64,000 nt of DNA, taken from Serinicoccus marinus DSM 15273 (GTDB taxonomy: Bacteria > Actinomycetota > Actinomycetes > Actinomycetales > Dermatophilaceae). Both the position numbers and the translations under genes were made by a program. The notes under the pieces were generated by a model, which was not told where the DNA came from, did not search any database, and was given only the letters and a program-made list of their open reading frames with translations. Below are positions 41,775-52,649 of the stretch, piece by piece (positions within the stretch are counted from its first letter, which is position 1; every line of letters begins with the position of its first letter). Location of the stretch: NCBI RefSeq assembly GCF_008386315.1, contig NZ_CP043808.1, positions 620,001 to 684,000 of the forward strand, in the 5' to 3' direction.

Positions 41775-43250
41775 TCAGAGGTGCTCCTGGCGCGGGATCA
41801 GGACCTCTTCGTAGACGAGCAGCAGGCCGGCGGCGACCGGGATGGCGATGAGCGCGCCGAGCACCCCGAGCAGGGTGCCGCCGGCGAGCACCGCGACGAC
41901 CGTGACCGCACCGGGCACCGACACCGTGCGCTTCATGATGCGCGGGACGATCCAGTAGTTCTCGAGCTGCTGGTAGATGACGTAGTAGACGAGCACGACG
42001 AGCGCCAGCGTCGGGGACACGGTGAGCGCCGAGAGCGCCACGATGACCGCGCCGAGGGTGGCGCCGATGAGCGGGATGAGGCCGAGCAGACCGACCGAGA
42101 CGGCCAGGATCGCGGCGTAGGGGATGCCCAGGACCTGCATCATCAGCCACGAGCAGACCGCGTTGATCGTCGCGACGGTGGCCTGGCCGAGGGCATACCC
42201 CCCGACGCGGCGCATGATCTCCTCCGCCAGCCGCACGACACCGGGGCGACGGCTGGCGGGCACGAGGCGGTATGCCCCGTCCTTGACCGCGGGCAGCGTC
42301 GCCAGGAGGTAGAGCGTGAGGATCGCCGAGGTGAGGACGCCCACCAGGCTGCCGGCGACCCAGCCGGCGGCGCCGAGGACGCCGCCGAAGAGCGTGGTCC
42401 ACGTGCCGCGCTCGGTGAGCAGCCGGTCCAGTTCGGTGGTGGCGCGCTCGCTCACCGCGTAGCGCGCGTCGAGCTCGACCAGCCAGGGTGAGCCGGCCAG
42501 CTCCTCGACCACCTGCGGCGCGCGTTCGACCAGGGTGACGGCCTGGGCCACCACGCCGGGGAGCAGCGTCACCGCGCTCACCGCGCTCACCGTGACGAAA
42601 CCCATGAAGACGACGAAGACGCTGCTCGGGCGGCTCACGCCGCGCCGGGTCAGCCCCTCGACCAGCGGGTTCAGCGCCAGCGTGAGGAAGACCGCGATGA
42701 GCAGGTAGGTGAGGACCGAGGACAGCCGGGTGAGGTTCTGCACGAGCAGCCAGGCCAGCAGCACCCCGAGCGCCCCGGTGAAGCCGATCGAGAAGGGGGA
42801 GGCCCAGAGCATCGGCTGCCGCGAGCGACCTGCGATCTCCTCGCCACGCCGGCCTGCTGGCCCGACGGAGGGCTCGCGCCCTGCCGGACCGATCGCCGGT
42901 GCCGCATCGGGGGCCGTCGCGGCAGGGGCACCGGCATGGATCTGCGCAAACAGCTCGGACTGGAGCCGGTTGCTCTCGTCGAGCAGCTCGCGCTGGCGCA
43001 CCCGGAAGGCCTGCCAGCGCTGGACGGCGCGGACGCCGGCGCGGGGCGCGGCGGCCGGGTTGACCGCCCGGGCCGCCCGGCGCAAGCGGGCCGCCCGTCC
43101 CGCGGAAGTGGTCTCGTCGGGCTCGGTCGTCCCGCCCGGAGGCGCCTCCGTGCCCACCTCGCGAGGGCGGATGGGCTCGTCCTGCCCGCGCCGACGCGTC
43201 CCGCCCTCGCGCGTCGGGTGCGGGCGACGTGGTGCGTGCTGGGTCGTCAC
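41775..43250 (-). CDS. AI-2E family transporter-like membrane protein
   Basis: 491 residues. A basic, disordered N-terminus of about 165 residues precedes the eight-span core (SPFSIGFTGALGVLLAWLLV, LLIAVFLTLALNPLVEGL, PYAAILAVSVGLLGLIPLIG, VVLVYYVIYQQLENYWIVPRI), ending EEVLIPRQEHL. PF01594 proteins include the AI-2 exporter TqsA and Na+/H+ antiporters; substrate unknown. GTG 43250 overlaps the stop of a 34-residue upstream frame by 4 nt, so that frame may be a leader peptide or the true N-terminus displaced by a frame error. Confidence 0.8.
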   Translation of the reverse strand: MTTQHAPRRPHPTREGGTRRRGQDEPIRPREVGTEAPPGGTTEPDETTSAGRAARLRRAARAVNPAAAPRAGVRAVQRWQAFRVRQRELLDESNRLQSELFAQIHAGAPAATAPDAAPAIGPAGREPSVGPAGRRGEEIAGRSRQPMLWASPFSIGFTGALGVLLAWLLVQNLTRLSSVLTYLLIAVFLTLALNPLVEGLTRRGVSRPSSVFVVFMGFVTVSAVSAVTLLPGVVAQAVTLVERAPQVVEELAGSPWLVELDARYAVSERATTELDRLLTERGTWTTLFGGVLGAAGWVAGSLVGVLTSAILTLYLLATLPAVKDGAYRLVPASRRPGVVRLAEEIMRRVGGYALGQATVATINAVCSWLMMQVLGIPYAAILAVSVGLLGLIPLIGATLGAVIVALSALTVSPTLALVVLVYYVIYQQLENYWIVPRIMKRTVSVPGAVTVVAVLAGGTLLGVLGALIAIPVAAGLLLVYEEVLIPRQEHL

Positions 43251-43351
43251 GAGGCGTGGGCGCGGGCGGGGACCTGGGCAGCGACCAGGGGGAGGGCCCA
43301 GTCGTCGGCCGAGGCGTGGACCGGCCTGCGGGCGTGACGAACGGGGCTCAT
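43247..43351 (-). CDS. 34-residue frame coupled to the AI-2E-family gene
   Basis: ATG 43351 begins MSPVRHARRPVHASADDWAL and ends at a TGA that overlaps the next GTG by 4 nt. TACGGT stands 6 nt before the ATG (43358-43363), the same spacing as other leaderless starts here. Either a translated leader peptide or the real start of the transporter cut off by a one-base error; the many such errors in the window make the second option serious. Confidence 0.4.
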   Translation of the reverse strand: MSPVRHARRPVHASADDWALPLVAAQVPARAHAS

Positions 43352-43409
43352 GTGACCACCGTAGGGTGCCTGTCCGCCAGCCTCCCGCAGCCGCCCCGGT
43401 ATGTCGCAC

Positions 43410-43415
43410 TAGCAT
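43410..43415 (+). promoter_or_regulatory. -10 box for leaderless amidohydrolase gene
   Basis: TAGCAT followed by 7 nt (CCCCGCC) and ATG 43423; no ribosome site. Divergent from the TACGGT box of the AI-2E-family gene 50 nt away. Confidence 0.5.
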
Positions 43416-43422
43416 CCCCGCC

Positions 43423-44937
43423 ATGAGCGATCTGCTGCTGCGCGACGTCCGGGTGGTCGCGATCGACGACGACGCCGCGGCCCCGACCGAGCCGGTGGAC
43501 GTCCTCGTCCGCGACGGCGTGATCGCCGAGGTGGGTCCCGGCATCACCGGAGCCGAGGAGGTGCCGGTCCTGGACGGCGGGGGTCGCCACGTCGTGCCCG
43601 GGCTGTGGGACACGCACGTGCACATGGTGCAGTGGGCGCTGGGCCAGACCCGTCTCGACACCGCGGGCACGGCGAGCCCGTCGGAGGTGCTGGCGCGCGT
43701 CGTGGACCGCTTGACCTGGGGTTTCGACAGCCCCACCGGCGTGCTCGTCGGCTGGGGCCACCGGACCGGCAGGTGGCTGGAGCAGCCCACGGTCGCCGCG
43801 CTGGACGCCGTCACCGGCGAGGTCCCGGTGGCGCTCATCAGCGGGGACGGGCACCACGGCTGGCTCAACACCCCCGCGCTGCGCCTGCTCGGCAGCCCGC
43901 CGGTGGACGGGGTCGTCGCCGAGTCCGAGTGGTTCCCGCTCTACGACCGGCTGCAGCGGCTGCAGGGGCGCACGAGGAGTCGGAGTATGCCGTCACCCGC
44001 GCGATCCATGCCGCCCACACCCTCGGGGTGGTCGGGATCGTCGACCTGGAGTTCGGTCGCCCGTGGGAGCAGTGGCGCGAGCGCACCGCCGAGGGCATGC
44101 CGCCGCTGCGCGCCCGCACCGGGGTCTACCCCGAGGGCCTGGAGGACGCCATCGCCGCCGGGTTGCGCACCGGCGCCCCCATCCGGGCCACCGACGGCCT
44201 GGTCACCATGGGCCCGCTGAAGATCATCACCGACGGCTCGCTCAACACCCGCACCGCCTGGTGCTGCGACCCGTATGCCGACGGCCACCTCCTGCGCGAC
44301 CCGCCGGGGCGGCGAACTACCCGGTGGAGGAGCTCACCGAGCTGCTGCACCGCGCGAAGGGGGCGGGTCTGGAGGCGGCGCTGCACGCCATCGGGGACGC
44401 CGCGGTGGGTGCGGTGCTCGACGCCTTCGCGGCCAGCGGCGCCGTGGGCTCGGTGGAGCACGCCCAGCTCGTCGACCCGGCCGACGTGCGCCGGTGGGCC
44501 GCCCTGCCGCAGCGGGTCGTGGCCAGCGTGCAGCCGGCGCACCTGCTCGACGACCGCTCGGTCACCGAGCAGTGCTGGCCGGACCGCACCGACCGCACCT
44601 TCACCCTGCGCAGCTTCCTCGACGCCGGGATCGAGCTGACGCTGGGCTCGGACGCGCCGGTGTCACCGCTCGATCCCTGGCAGGCGATGGCGGCCGCGGT
44701 GCACCGCGGGCCGGAGGACGGCGAGAGCTGGCACCCCGAGCAGGAGATCACGCCGGGGAGGCGCTCGCGGCCTCCGTCGACGGGCAGCGCGTCCGCGTGG
44801 GAGACCGGGGCGACCTGGTGCTGCTCGAGCAGGACCCGCTCCTGTCCTCCGGGACCAGCGCGGAGCGCGCGCGGCGGTTCCGCTACACCCTCGTGAGCGC
44901 GACCGTGCTCGACGGCCAGCTGGTGCATGGAGGCTGA
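43423..44937 (+). CDS. Amidohydrolase family 3 (YtcJ-like), three frameshifts
   Basis: About 505 residues after repair. Metal-dependent TIM-barrel hydrolase: composite beta domain ([17 protein letters not shown]), metal motif DTHVHM, later [15 protein letters not shown] and [16 protein letters not shown], and the closing beta strands [12 protein letters not shown]. Substrate unknown; family members act on amides, cytosine-like or formimino compounds. Three G residues are missing, one in each GGGG run at 43965-43968, 44306-44309 and 44755-44758; each should be GGGGG, and the reading joins exactly ([51 protein letters not shown]). Confidence 0.86.
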
Positions 44938-44962
44938 CCCGGGGTCAGCCGCGGCGCGCGGT

Positions 44963-44968
44963 TACAGT
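44963..44968 (+). promoter_or_regulatory. -10 box of the thiolase gene
   Basis: TACAGT about 47 nt before ATG 45015. A ribosome site (GGAGGAG) lies between, so this gene has a short leader. Confidence 0.45.
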
Positions 44969-45014
44969 GGCGAGCCAGGCATACCTGTCACGCACCGCCG
45001 GAGGAGTCGCCCCC

Positions 45015-46247
45015 ATGTCCGAGACCGCCATGTCCGAGACCAGCACGCCCGACACCACGTCCGTCCTCGTCGCCGGGGCGCGCACCCCGATGGGGCGGCT
45101 GCTCGGGTCGCTCTCCGGCCTGTCCGGTGCCGAGCTCGGCGGCCACGCGATCGCCGGGGCGCTGCAGCGGGCCGGCATCGCCGGCGACCAGGTCGACTAC
45201 GTGATCATGGGCCAGGTCCTGACCGCCGGCGCGGGCCAGATCCCGGCCCGTCAGGCGGCGGTGGCGGGCGGCATCCCCATGGCCGTCCCGGCCCTCACGA
45301 TCAACAAGGTCTGCCTGTCCGGCATCGACGCGATCGCGCTCGCCGACCAGCTCGTCCGGGCCGGCGAGGTCGAGGTCGTCGTCGCCGGGGGGCAGGAGTC
45401 GATGAGCGCGGCGCCCCACCTGCTGGAGAAGTCGCGCTCGGGCTTCAAGTACGGCGACGTGACGATGCGCGACCACATGGCCCACGACGGCCTGTGGGAC
45501 GCCTTCACCGACCAGGCGATGGGCGGGCTCACTGAGGCCGCCAACAGCGCCGACGAGCAGGGCCGCTTCACCCGCGAGGAGCAGGACGCCTTCTCCGCTC
45601 GCAGCCACCAGCGGGCGGCCGCGGCCCAGGAGAAGGGGCTCTTCGACGATGAGGTGGTGCCGGTCGAGATCCCGCAGCGCAAGGGTGACCCGGTCACGGT
45701 GAGCACCGACGAGGGCATCCGGGCGGACACCACCACCGAGTCGCTGGGTCGGCTGCGGCCGGCCTTCGCCAAGGACGGCACGATCACCGCCGGCTCGGCC
45801 TCGCAGATCTCCGACGGCGCCTGCGCGGTCGTGGTGATGAGCAAGGCGAAGGCGACCGAGCTCGGTCTGGATTGGATCGCCGAGATCGGGGCGCACGGCA
45901 TGGTGGCCGGGCCGGACTCGACGCTGCAGAGCCAGCCGGCGCGCGCCATCGCCGCCGCCTGCGCCAAGCAGGGCATCGAGCCGGCCGACCTGGACCTGGT
46001 GGAGATCAACGAGGCCTTCGCCGCGGTCGGCCTGGCCTCGACCGCCGAGCTCGGCCTCGACGAGGAGCGGGTCAACGTCAACGGCGGGGCGATCGCGCTG
46101 GGCCACCCGATCGGGATGTCCGGGGCTCGCATCCTGCTGCACCTCGCGCTGGAGCTGCAGCGGCGCGGCGGCGGCACCGGTGCGGCGGCGCTCTGCGGCG
46201 GCGGCGGGCAGGGTGACGCGCTCATCGTCACCGTGCCGCAGCGGTGA
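45015..46247 (+). CDS. Acetyl-CoA C-acetyltransferase (thiolase)
   Basis: 410 residues. Joins or cleaves acetoacetyl-CoA. Nucleophile C100 in [11 protein letters not shown], His in NEAFAAVG context and [12 protein letters not shown], second Cys in [13 protein letters not shown] choose ATG 45015 ([15 protein letters not shown]) for its GGAGGAG; an in-frame GTG at 44967 overlaps the -10 box. Its stop overlaps the acetyltransferase gene by 4 nt. It may work with the hydroxyacyl-CoA dehydrogenase nearby. Confidence 0.93.
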   Translation: MSETAMSETSTPDTTSVLVAGARTPMGRLLGSLSGLSGAELGGHAIAGALQRAGIAGDQVDYVIMGQVLTAGAGQIPARQAAVAGGIPMAVPALTINKVCLSGIDAIALADQLVRAGEVEVVVAGGQESMSAAPHLLEKSRSGFKYGDVTMRDHMAHDGLWDAFTDQAMGGLTEAANSADEQGRFTREEQDAFSARSHQRAAAAQEKGLFDDEVVPVEIPQRKGDPVTVSTDEGIRADTTTESLGRLRPAFAKDGTITAGSASQISDGACAVVVMSKAKATELGLDWIAEIGAHGMVAGPDSTLQSQPARAIAAACAKQGIEPADLDLVEINEAFAAVGLASTAELGLDEERVNVNGGAIALGHPIGMSGARILLHLALELQRRGGGTGAAALCGGGGQGDALIVTVPQR

Positions 46248-46837
46248 GCGACCCGGCCGACGACGACGGGCGCGTCCCGCAGGAGCAGGGCCGCGCCGAT
46301 CAGGAGGCCAGGAAGGCCGACGCGCGGTCCGGCTCCTGGGAGATCCGCGAGCCGCGGCCGGGTGACCCGGAGTCGTTCGCGCGCCTGCACGCCCGGGTCT
46401 GGCGGGAGACCTACCGCGGCATCATGTCCGACGAGGTGGTCGACGCCCTCGACCCCGAGCAGTTCCGGCCGCTGTGGGAGCAGGTCGCCACGGCATACGC
46501 CGAGGATCGGGTCGCCGACGACGGGCGCGGGTTCCTCGTGGCCCTCGTCGAGGGCGAGCCGGCGGGCTTCTGCATGCACGGGCCGTCGCGTGACGAGGAC
46601 CCGCCCGTGCCGCACCAGGTCTGGTCGCTCAACGTCGCCCCCGAGCACCAGGGCACCGGCCTGGCGCAGGAGCTGCTCCGCCGCGCCCTCGGCGAGCAGG
46701 CGACATACCTCTGGGTGGCGCAGGGCAACCACCGGGCCGTCCGCTTCTACGAGCGGCAGGGCTTCGCCCTCGACGGTGCGCAGAACCTCGACGGCCACGA
46801 AGGCGTCGTCGAGCTGCGCATGGTGCGCCCTTCCTGA
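46244..46837 (+). CDS. GNAT family N-acetyltransferase
   Basis: 197 residues. A ~30-residue charged N-terminus precedes a GNAT fold with [22 protein letters not shown], the acetyl-CoA loop [15 protein letters not shown] and [12 protein letters not shown]. Resembles the PhnO/RimI-like group with the IMS(D)E start helix; substrate unknown. GTG overlaps the thiolase stop by 4 nt. Its TGA lies inside the first copy of the downstream repeat. Confidence 0.8.
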   Translation: MSDPADDDGRVPQEQGRADQEARKADARSGSWEIREPRPGDPESFARLHARVWRETYRGIMSDEVVDALDPEQFRPLWEQVATAYAEDRVADDGRGFLVALVEGEPAGFCMHGPSRDEDPPVPHQVWSLNVAPEHQGTGLAQELLRRALGEQATYLWVAQGNHRAVRFYERQGFALDGAQNLDGHEGVVELRMVRPS

Positions 46838-46990
46838 GCAGAAAGGCGCACCCCACCCTCGCCTGAGCAGAGAAGCCTGCCCTCCCCGGGGCCTGAGCAG
46901 AGAAGCCTGCCCTCCCCGGGGCCTGAGCAGAGAAAGGTGCCCGAGGCAGGCGCTGCAACCCCTGCGTCGGGCCTGCTTCTCTGCTCAGGC
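46833..46990. repeat. 30-bp tandem repeat with inverted copy
   Basis: A 30-nt unit (46861-46890) is repeated exactly at 46891-46920; both begin GCCTGAGCAGAGAAGCCTGC. Partial copies of the CCTGAGCAGA core stand at 46833 and 46922. An inverted copy GCTTCTCTGCTCAGGC at 46975-46990 can pair with any of them, giving alternative hairpins of 14-16 bp before the next gene. It fills the space between the acetyltransferase and the peptidase. Confidence 0.85.
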
Positions 46991-47002
46991 GGACGCGAGC
47001 GC

Positions 47003-47008
47003 TACGGT
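47003..47008 (+). promoter_or_regulatory. -10 box for leaderless proline iminopeptidase gene
   Basis: TACGGT, 6 nt, GTG 47015. GGAGG abuts the start codon with no spacing and so cannot act as a normal ribosome site. Confidence 0.45.
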
Positions 47009-47014
47009 CGGAGG

Positions 47015-47989
47015 GTGAACGAGCGACGCACCTTCTACCCCGAGATCGAGCCCTACCGGACCGAGATGCTGGACGTCGGCGACGGGCACGAGGTCTACGT
47101 CGAGGAGTCCGGCAACCCCCAGGGCAAGCCGGTGATCTTCGTCCACGGCGGACCCGGCAGCGGCACCAGCCCGAAGCAGCGACGGGTCTTCGACCCCGCG
47201 CGCTACCGCATCGTGCTCTTCGACCAGCGGATGGCGGGCCGGTCCACCCCGCACGCCTCGACCACGGTCGACCCGGCGCTGTGGGCGACCAACACCACCG
47301 CCCACCTCGTCGCCGACATGGAGCGCATCCGGGAGCACCTGGGGGTCGACCGGTGGCAGGTCTTCGGCGGGTCCTGGGGCTCGTGCCTGTCGCTGGCGTA
47401 TGCCCAGGCGCACCCGGACCGGGTGACCGAGCTGGTGCTGCGGGGCATCTTCACGCTGCGCCCGGCCGAGCTGTCGTGGATGTACGAGCGGGGCCACCTC
47501 GAGCACGTCTACCCCGACCACTGGGCCGAGTTCGTCGCCCCGGTGGCCCCGGAGCGCCGGCACGAGATGCAGCTGGCCTACCACGAGCTGCTCTTCGACC
47601 CGGATCCCTCGGTGCACGTCCCCGCGGGTCAGGCGTGGAGCGGCTGGGAGTCCCGGGTCATCTCGGTCCTGCCGGACGAGGAGGGCTACCGCAAGGCGAC
47701 GGAGCCGGCTCAGGCGGTGGCCTTCGCCCGGATCGAGAACCATTACTTCGTGCACGGCGGCTTCCTGCGCGAGGGGGCGCTGCTGGACCAGGCGCATACG
47801 TTGCGGCACATCCCGACGGTCATCGTCCAGGGCCGGCTCGACATGTGCACGCCCGCCCGCACCGCCTTCGACCTCGCCGCCCGGCTCCCGCACGCCGAGC
47901 TCGAGGTGGTATCTGACGCGGGGCACGCCTTCTCTGAGCCGGGCAACCTCGACGCGCTCATCCGCGCGACGGACAGGTTCGCGACCTAG
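47015..47989 (+). CDS. pip: Proline iminopeptidase
   Basis: 324 residues, alpha/beta hydrolase that frees N-terminal proline. Oxyanion HGGPGSG, nucleophile elbow GGSWGS, acid in QGRLDMCTPA, and His in SDAGHAFSEPG. The usual DQRGCGRS block reads DQRMAGRS. Cytoplasmic, no signal peptide. GTG 47015. Confidence 0.9.
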   Translation: MNERRTFYPEIEPYRTEMLDVGDGHEVYVEESGNPQGKPVIFVHGGPGSGTSPKQRRVFDPARYRIVLFDQRMAGRSTPHASTTVDPALWATNTTAHLVADMERIREHLGVDRWQVFGGSWGSCLSLAYAQAHPDRVTELVLRGIFTLRPAELSWMYERGHLEHVYPDHWAEFVAPVAPERRHEMQLAYHELLFDPDPSVHVPAGQAWSGWESRVISVLPDEEGYRKATEPAQAVAFARIENHYFVHGGFLREGALLDQAHTLRHIPTVIVQGRLDMCTPARTAFDLAARLPHAELEVVSDAGHAFSEPGNLDALIRATDRFAT

Positions 47990-48003
47990 AGGAGGCAGCG
48001 GCG

Positions 48004-48774
48004 ATGGGTGAGTTCTTCGACGTGGCGACCGGCGGCCCGCTCCGGCTCGAGCTGCGCAGCGTGGACGGGCGCGACTTCACCCTGCTGCGGTCGATCGGCT
48101 ACACCACGCAGGAGTATGCCGACGCCTTCGTCGTCCCCGACGGCTTCGTCACCGACTTCGCCTCGGTCCCGCACCTGTTCACCTGGTTGGTGCCCAAGAG
48201 CGGTGACTTCCTGCCGGCGGCGGTGCTGCACGACGCGCTCGTACGCCCCGGGAGCCACCAGGGCCCGCAGGTCGAGCGGCACGAGGCGGACCGGGTCTTC
48301 CGTGCCGCGATGGTCGCGCTGGGGACCGGGCGGGTGCGGGCCTGGCTGATGTGGGCGGCGGTGACCATCGGCACCCTGTGGGCCAGCCGCGACCTGGCCA
48401 AGCGGGTCCAGCTGATCGGCCTGGTCGGCCTCGTGGCGCTGCTCGGCACCGCGGCGACGCTCGACTTCCTCGACGTCGTCGAGGTGGTGCCCTGGATGGG
48501 GGAGCGTCCCTGGGCGGCGGAGCTGGCGATGGGTGCGCTCTTCGCCGTCCTCGTCCCCACCGTGCTGGCCGTGTCCTGGGGGCGCTACTGGCTGGCCGGC
48601 GTCATCGTCGGCGTCGCGCTCGCGCTGCTGCTGCACGTCACCGCGGCGCTGCTCGGCATCTACGGGCTCTACCTCGTGCTGGAGCGGCTGGTGAGCGGCC
48701 CCGCGGACGGCGACGGGGTGCGCGTGCGGGACCGGCAGGAGGCCGACGCGGAGACCTCCCTGGGAGATCGCTGA
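48004..48774 (+). CDS. DUF1353-like domain fused to a membrane domain
   Basis: 256 residues. The first ~110 resemble DUF1353 (VVPDGFVTDFASVPHLFTWLVPKSGDFLPAAVLHDALVR, quoted in parts: DGFVTDFASVP and AAVLHDAL), usually a free-standing protein, often of phages. Four hydrophobic spans follow (LWASRD...LIGLVGLVALLGTAATL, LAMGALFAVLVPTVLAV, WLAGVIVGVALALLLHVTAALLG in parts) and a charged tail. GGAGG stands before ATG, 15 nt after pip. Function unknown. Confidence 0.65.
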   Translation: MGEFFDVATGGPLRLELRSVDGRDFTLLRSIGYTTQEYADAFVVPDGFVTDFASVPHLFTWLVPKSGDFLPAAVLHDALVRPGSHQGPQVERHEADRVFRAAMVALGTGRVRAWLMWAAVTIGTLWASRDLAKRVQLIGLVGLVALLGTAATLDFLDVVEVVPWMGERPWAAELAMGALFAVLVPTVLAVSWGRYWLAGVIVGVALALLLHVTAALLGIYGLYLVLERLVSGPADGDGVRVRDRQEADAETSLGDR

Positions 48775-48799
48775 TTTCCCCCGGCGTGACCGCGATGTT

Positions 48800-48805
48800 T
48801 ACCAT
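48800..48805 (+). promoter_or_regulatory. -10 box for leaderless lipoprotein gene
   Basis: TACCAT, 6 nt, ATG 48812, within an A/T-rich stretch that stands out from its surroundings. Confidence 0.5.
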
Positions 48806-48811
48806 ATCGTT

Positions 48812-49900
48812 ATGAAGTTCTCCAGGATCACCGCCGCCGCCACGCTGAGCTCGGCCCTCGTCCTTGCCGCGTGCTCCGGCGACGACACGGCCGGCGAGCC
48901 GACCGAGTCCGCCGACCAGGGCGCGACCGCCGCCCCCACCGACGACGCCACGACCGCCACCGACGACGCCGCCGAGAGCACCACCGTCGAGATGACCACG
49001 GAGGCGCAGGCGGGCGCAGTCTCGCTGGAGGACGCCGAGGAGGCCGCCACCGAGGTGCTCACCCAGCGGGTCCGCGCCGACCAGGGCGACGGCGAGGACG
49101 TCGAGGAGGCCCAGGAGGCCTCGATGGCCGGCACCGCGCTGCGGGCGCACCGCGCCGCCGACCGGCTGGAGGGCGTCGAGGGCGAGCCGGCCGAGGTCGA
49201 CCTCGAGGAGAACCCGGTCGAGCCCACCGTGCTGGCCATCAGCCGGGACGACGAGGAGACCCCCGCCTACCTGCTCGTGCAGACCGTGCCCGAGGAGGGT
49301 GCGCCGCGCCTGCACCTGATGACCAGCGACAGCGGCGAGACCGAGGACTTCCGGATCACCTGGGAGGCCTCGATGCTCCCGGGCACGCAGGTCCCGACCT
49401 TCGACGGTCGCGCATCGGGCAGCCCGGTGCTGCGCGAGGGCCAGGGCGAGCTGACGATGCCGCCGCGCGACCTGCTCAAGTCGGTCGGTGCCTACACCGA
49501 GTGGCCGCAGCCGGAGGAGACCCCCGACTACCGCACCCACGGGTATGCCCCGGCCGTCCGCGACGCGGCGCAGACCCAGGCCGCCGAGCTCGACGGCCAG
49601 GCGGAGCTGCGGGAGAAGAACTGGCTCGTCTCGGACGACGTCACCACCCTGCTCTTCGAGGACGGCACCGGCTTCGTCATGGGTTCGCTGCTGCGCGACA
49701 CCCAGTTCGTCGTCAACCCCGGCACCGAGCTGACCACGTCTGACGCCTTCCGCGCCTTCCAGGACACCGAGGTGCTGACCTCGCAGGCCACGTTGCGCAC
49801 GTCGGTCTTCATCGCGATGCGCGCACCCTCGGAGGACGTCGAGTTCAAGCCCGAGATGATCGCCGCGACCGAGCAGCTGGTGGACGCCTCCGGCGAGTGA
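48812..49900 (+). CDS. Secreted lipoprotein of unknown function
   Basis: 362 residues. The signal MKFSRITAAATLSSALVLAAC ends in a lipobox LAAC with Cys as the lipid-anchored residue, followed by a Thr/Asp/Ala-rich linker (about 22-65). The folded part (about 70-362) has AYLLVQTVPEEGAPRLHLM, RITWEASMLPGTQVP and LFEDGTGFVMGS; it looks like an all-beta substrate-binding or sensor domain but I do not recognise a named family. Confidence 0.75.
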   Translation: MKFSRITAAATLSSALVLAACSGDDTAGEPTESADQGATAAPTDDATTATDDAAESTTVEMTTEAQAGAVSLEDAEEAATEVLTQRVRADQGDGEDVEEAQEASMAGTALRAHRAADRLEGVEGEPAEVDLEENPVEPTVLAISRDDEETPAYLLVQTVPEEGAPRLHLMTSDSGETEDFRITWEASMLPGTQVPTFDGRASGSPVLREGQGELTMPPRDLLKSVGAYTEWPQPEETPDYRTHGYAPAVRDAAQTQAAELDGQAELREKNWLVSDDVTTLLFEDGTGFVMGSLLRDTQFVVNPGTELTTSDAFRAFQDTEVLTSQATLRTSVFIAMRAPSEDVEFKPEMIAATEQLVDASGE

Positions 49901-49940
49901 GCGTCCCCCGGCCGTGTCGGGTCGGGCCCCGCGCACGGCA

Positions 49941-49946
49941 TACCCT
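49941..49946 (+). promoter_or_regulatory. -10 box for leaderless thioredoxin-like gene
   Basis: TACCCT, 6 nt, ATG 49953. It overlaps a GGCATACC octamer (49938-49945). Confidence 0.4.
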
Positions 49947-49952
49947 GGGAGC

Positions 49953-50950
49953 ATGACCGAGCAGCCCTTCTCCACCGCCGCCCTGCGCGGAGCCGTCGAC
50001 CTGTCCCAGCTCTCCCCGCGCCCGGGCGCACCTTCGGGCGGCGCGGCCTCGCAGGCCGCCTCCGACGGCAGCGGGGGCGGTGTGCCGGGCCGCAGCGGCG
50101 CGCTGGTCCAGGTGACCGACGAGACCTTCGAGTCCGTCGTCAACGCCAGCCTCAAGACGCCCGTGGTGCTGGTCCTGTGGAGCCCGCAGCTGCCCGAGTC
50201 GCTGACGCACCTGCGGGAGCTGGCCGAGCGCGCCCGCACGTCCGGGGGCCGCTTCCAGGTCGCCGGTGTCGACGTCGCCGGGAGCCCCGGCATCCTGCAG
50301 GCGCTGACCCCCGTGCTGCAGCAGGTCTTCGGGCAGGTCTCCTCCCTGCCGGTCGTCATGGGCCTGCTCAGCGGCCAGCCGATGCCGTTCTACCTCGGCG
50401 TGCAGCCGATGGAGCAGGTCGACCAGCTCCTCGAGAAGTTCCTCGAGGCCGCGGTGACCAACGCCGTCACGGGCCGGGTCGAGGTCGGCGACGACGAGGG
50501 TGTGCCGGGGGAGCAGCCGGACGAGGGCGAGCAGACCCCCGAGCTGCCGCCGCTGCACCAGGAGGCCTACGACGCCATCGACCGCGGCGACTGGGCCGGC
50601 GCGATCGCGGCCTACGAGAAGGCTCTCGAGCAGGACCCGGCCGACGAGCTGGCCCGTCTCGGGCTGGGGCAGGTGCGCCTGCTCGAGCGCACCTCCACCA
50701 TGGACCTCACCGCGGTCCGACAGGCCGCGGCGGAGCGACCCGACGACGTCCAGGCGCAGATCGACGCCGCCGACGTGGACCTCGTCGGCGGGCACGTCGA
50801 GGACGGCTTCGGCCGCCTCGTCGAGGCAGTGCGCCGCAGCAGCGGCGAGGACCGCGACCGCGCCCGCAACCACCTGCTCGGGCTCTTCGACGTCATCGGC
50901 AGCCAGGACGAGCGGGTCGGCAAGGCCCGCCGGGCGCTGATGAGCGCGCT

Positions 50951-50957
<7 letters not shown>
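49953..50957 (+). CDS. Thioredoxin-like TPR co-chaperone (CnoX-like), no CxxC
   Basis: 334 residues. Disordered N-terminus (1-45), thioredoxin fold from [21 protein letters not shown] with SPQLPE where CGPC would stand, then TPR-like helices ([33 protein letters not shown]) and a conserved end [14 protein letters not shown]. The protein has no cysteine in the active loop, so it cannot be a redox enzyme; such proteins hold clients for chaperonins. Its stop overlaps the convergent pgm stop by 7 nt. Confidence 0.85.
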
Positions 50958-52636
<1,679 letters not shown>

Positions 52637-52649
52637 GGCGCTCTCCCTC

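Noticed and set aside
48004..48774. Prophage remnant, suggested by the DUF1353-like domain
   Set aside because: No integrase, structural phage genes, att-like repeats or composition change around it; neighbours are ordinary chromosomal genes.
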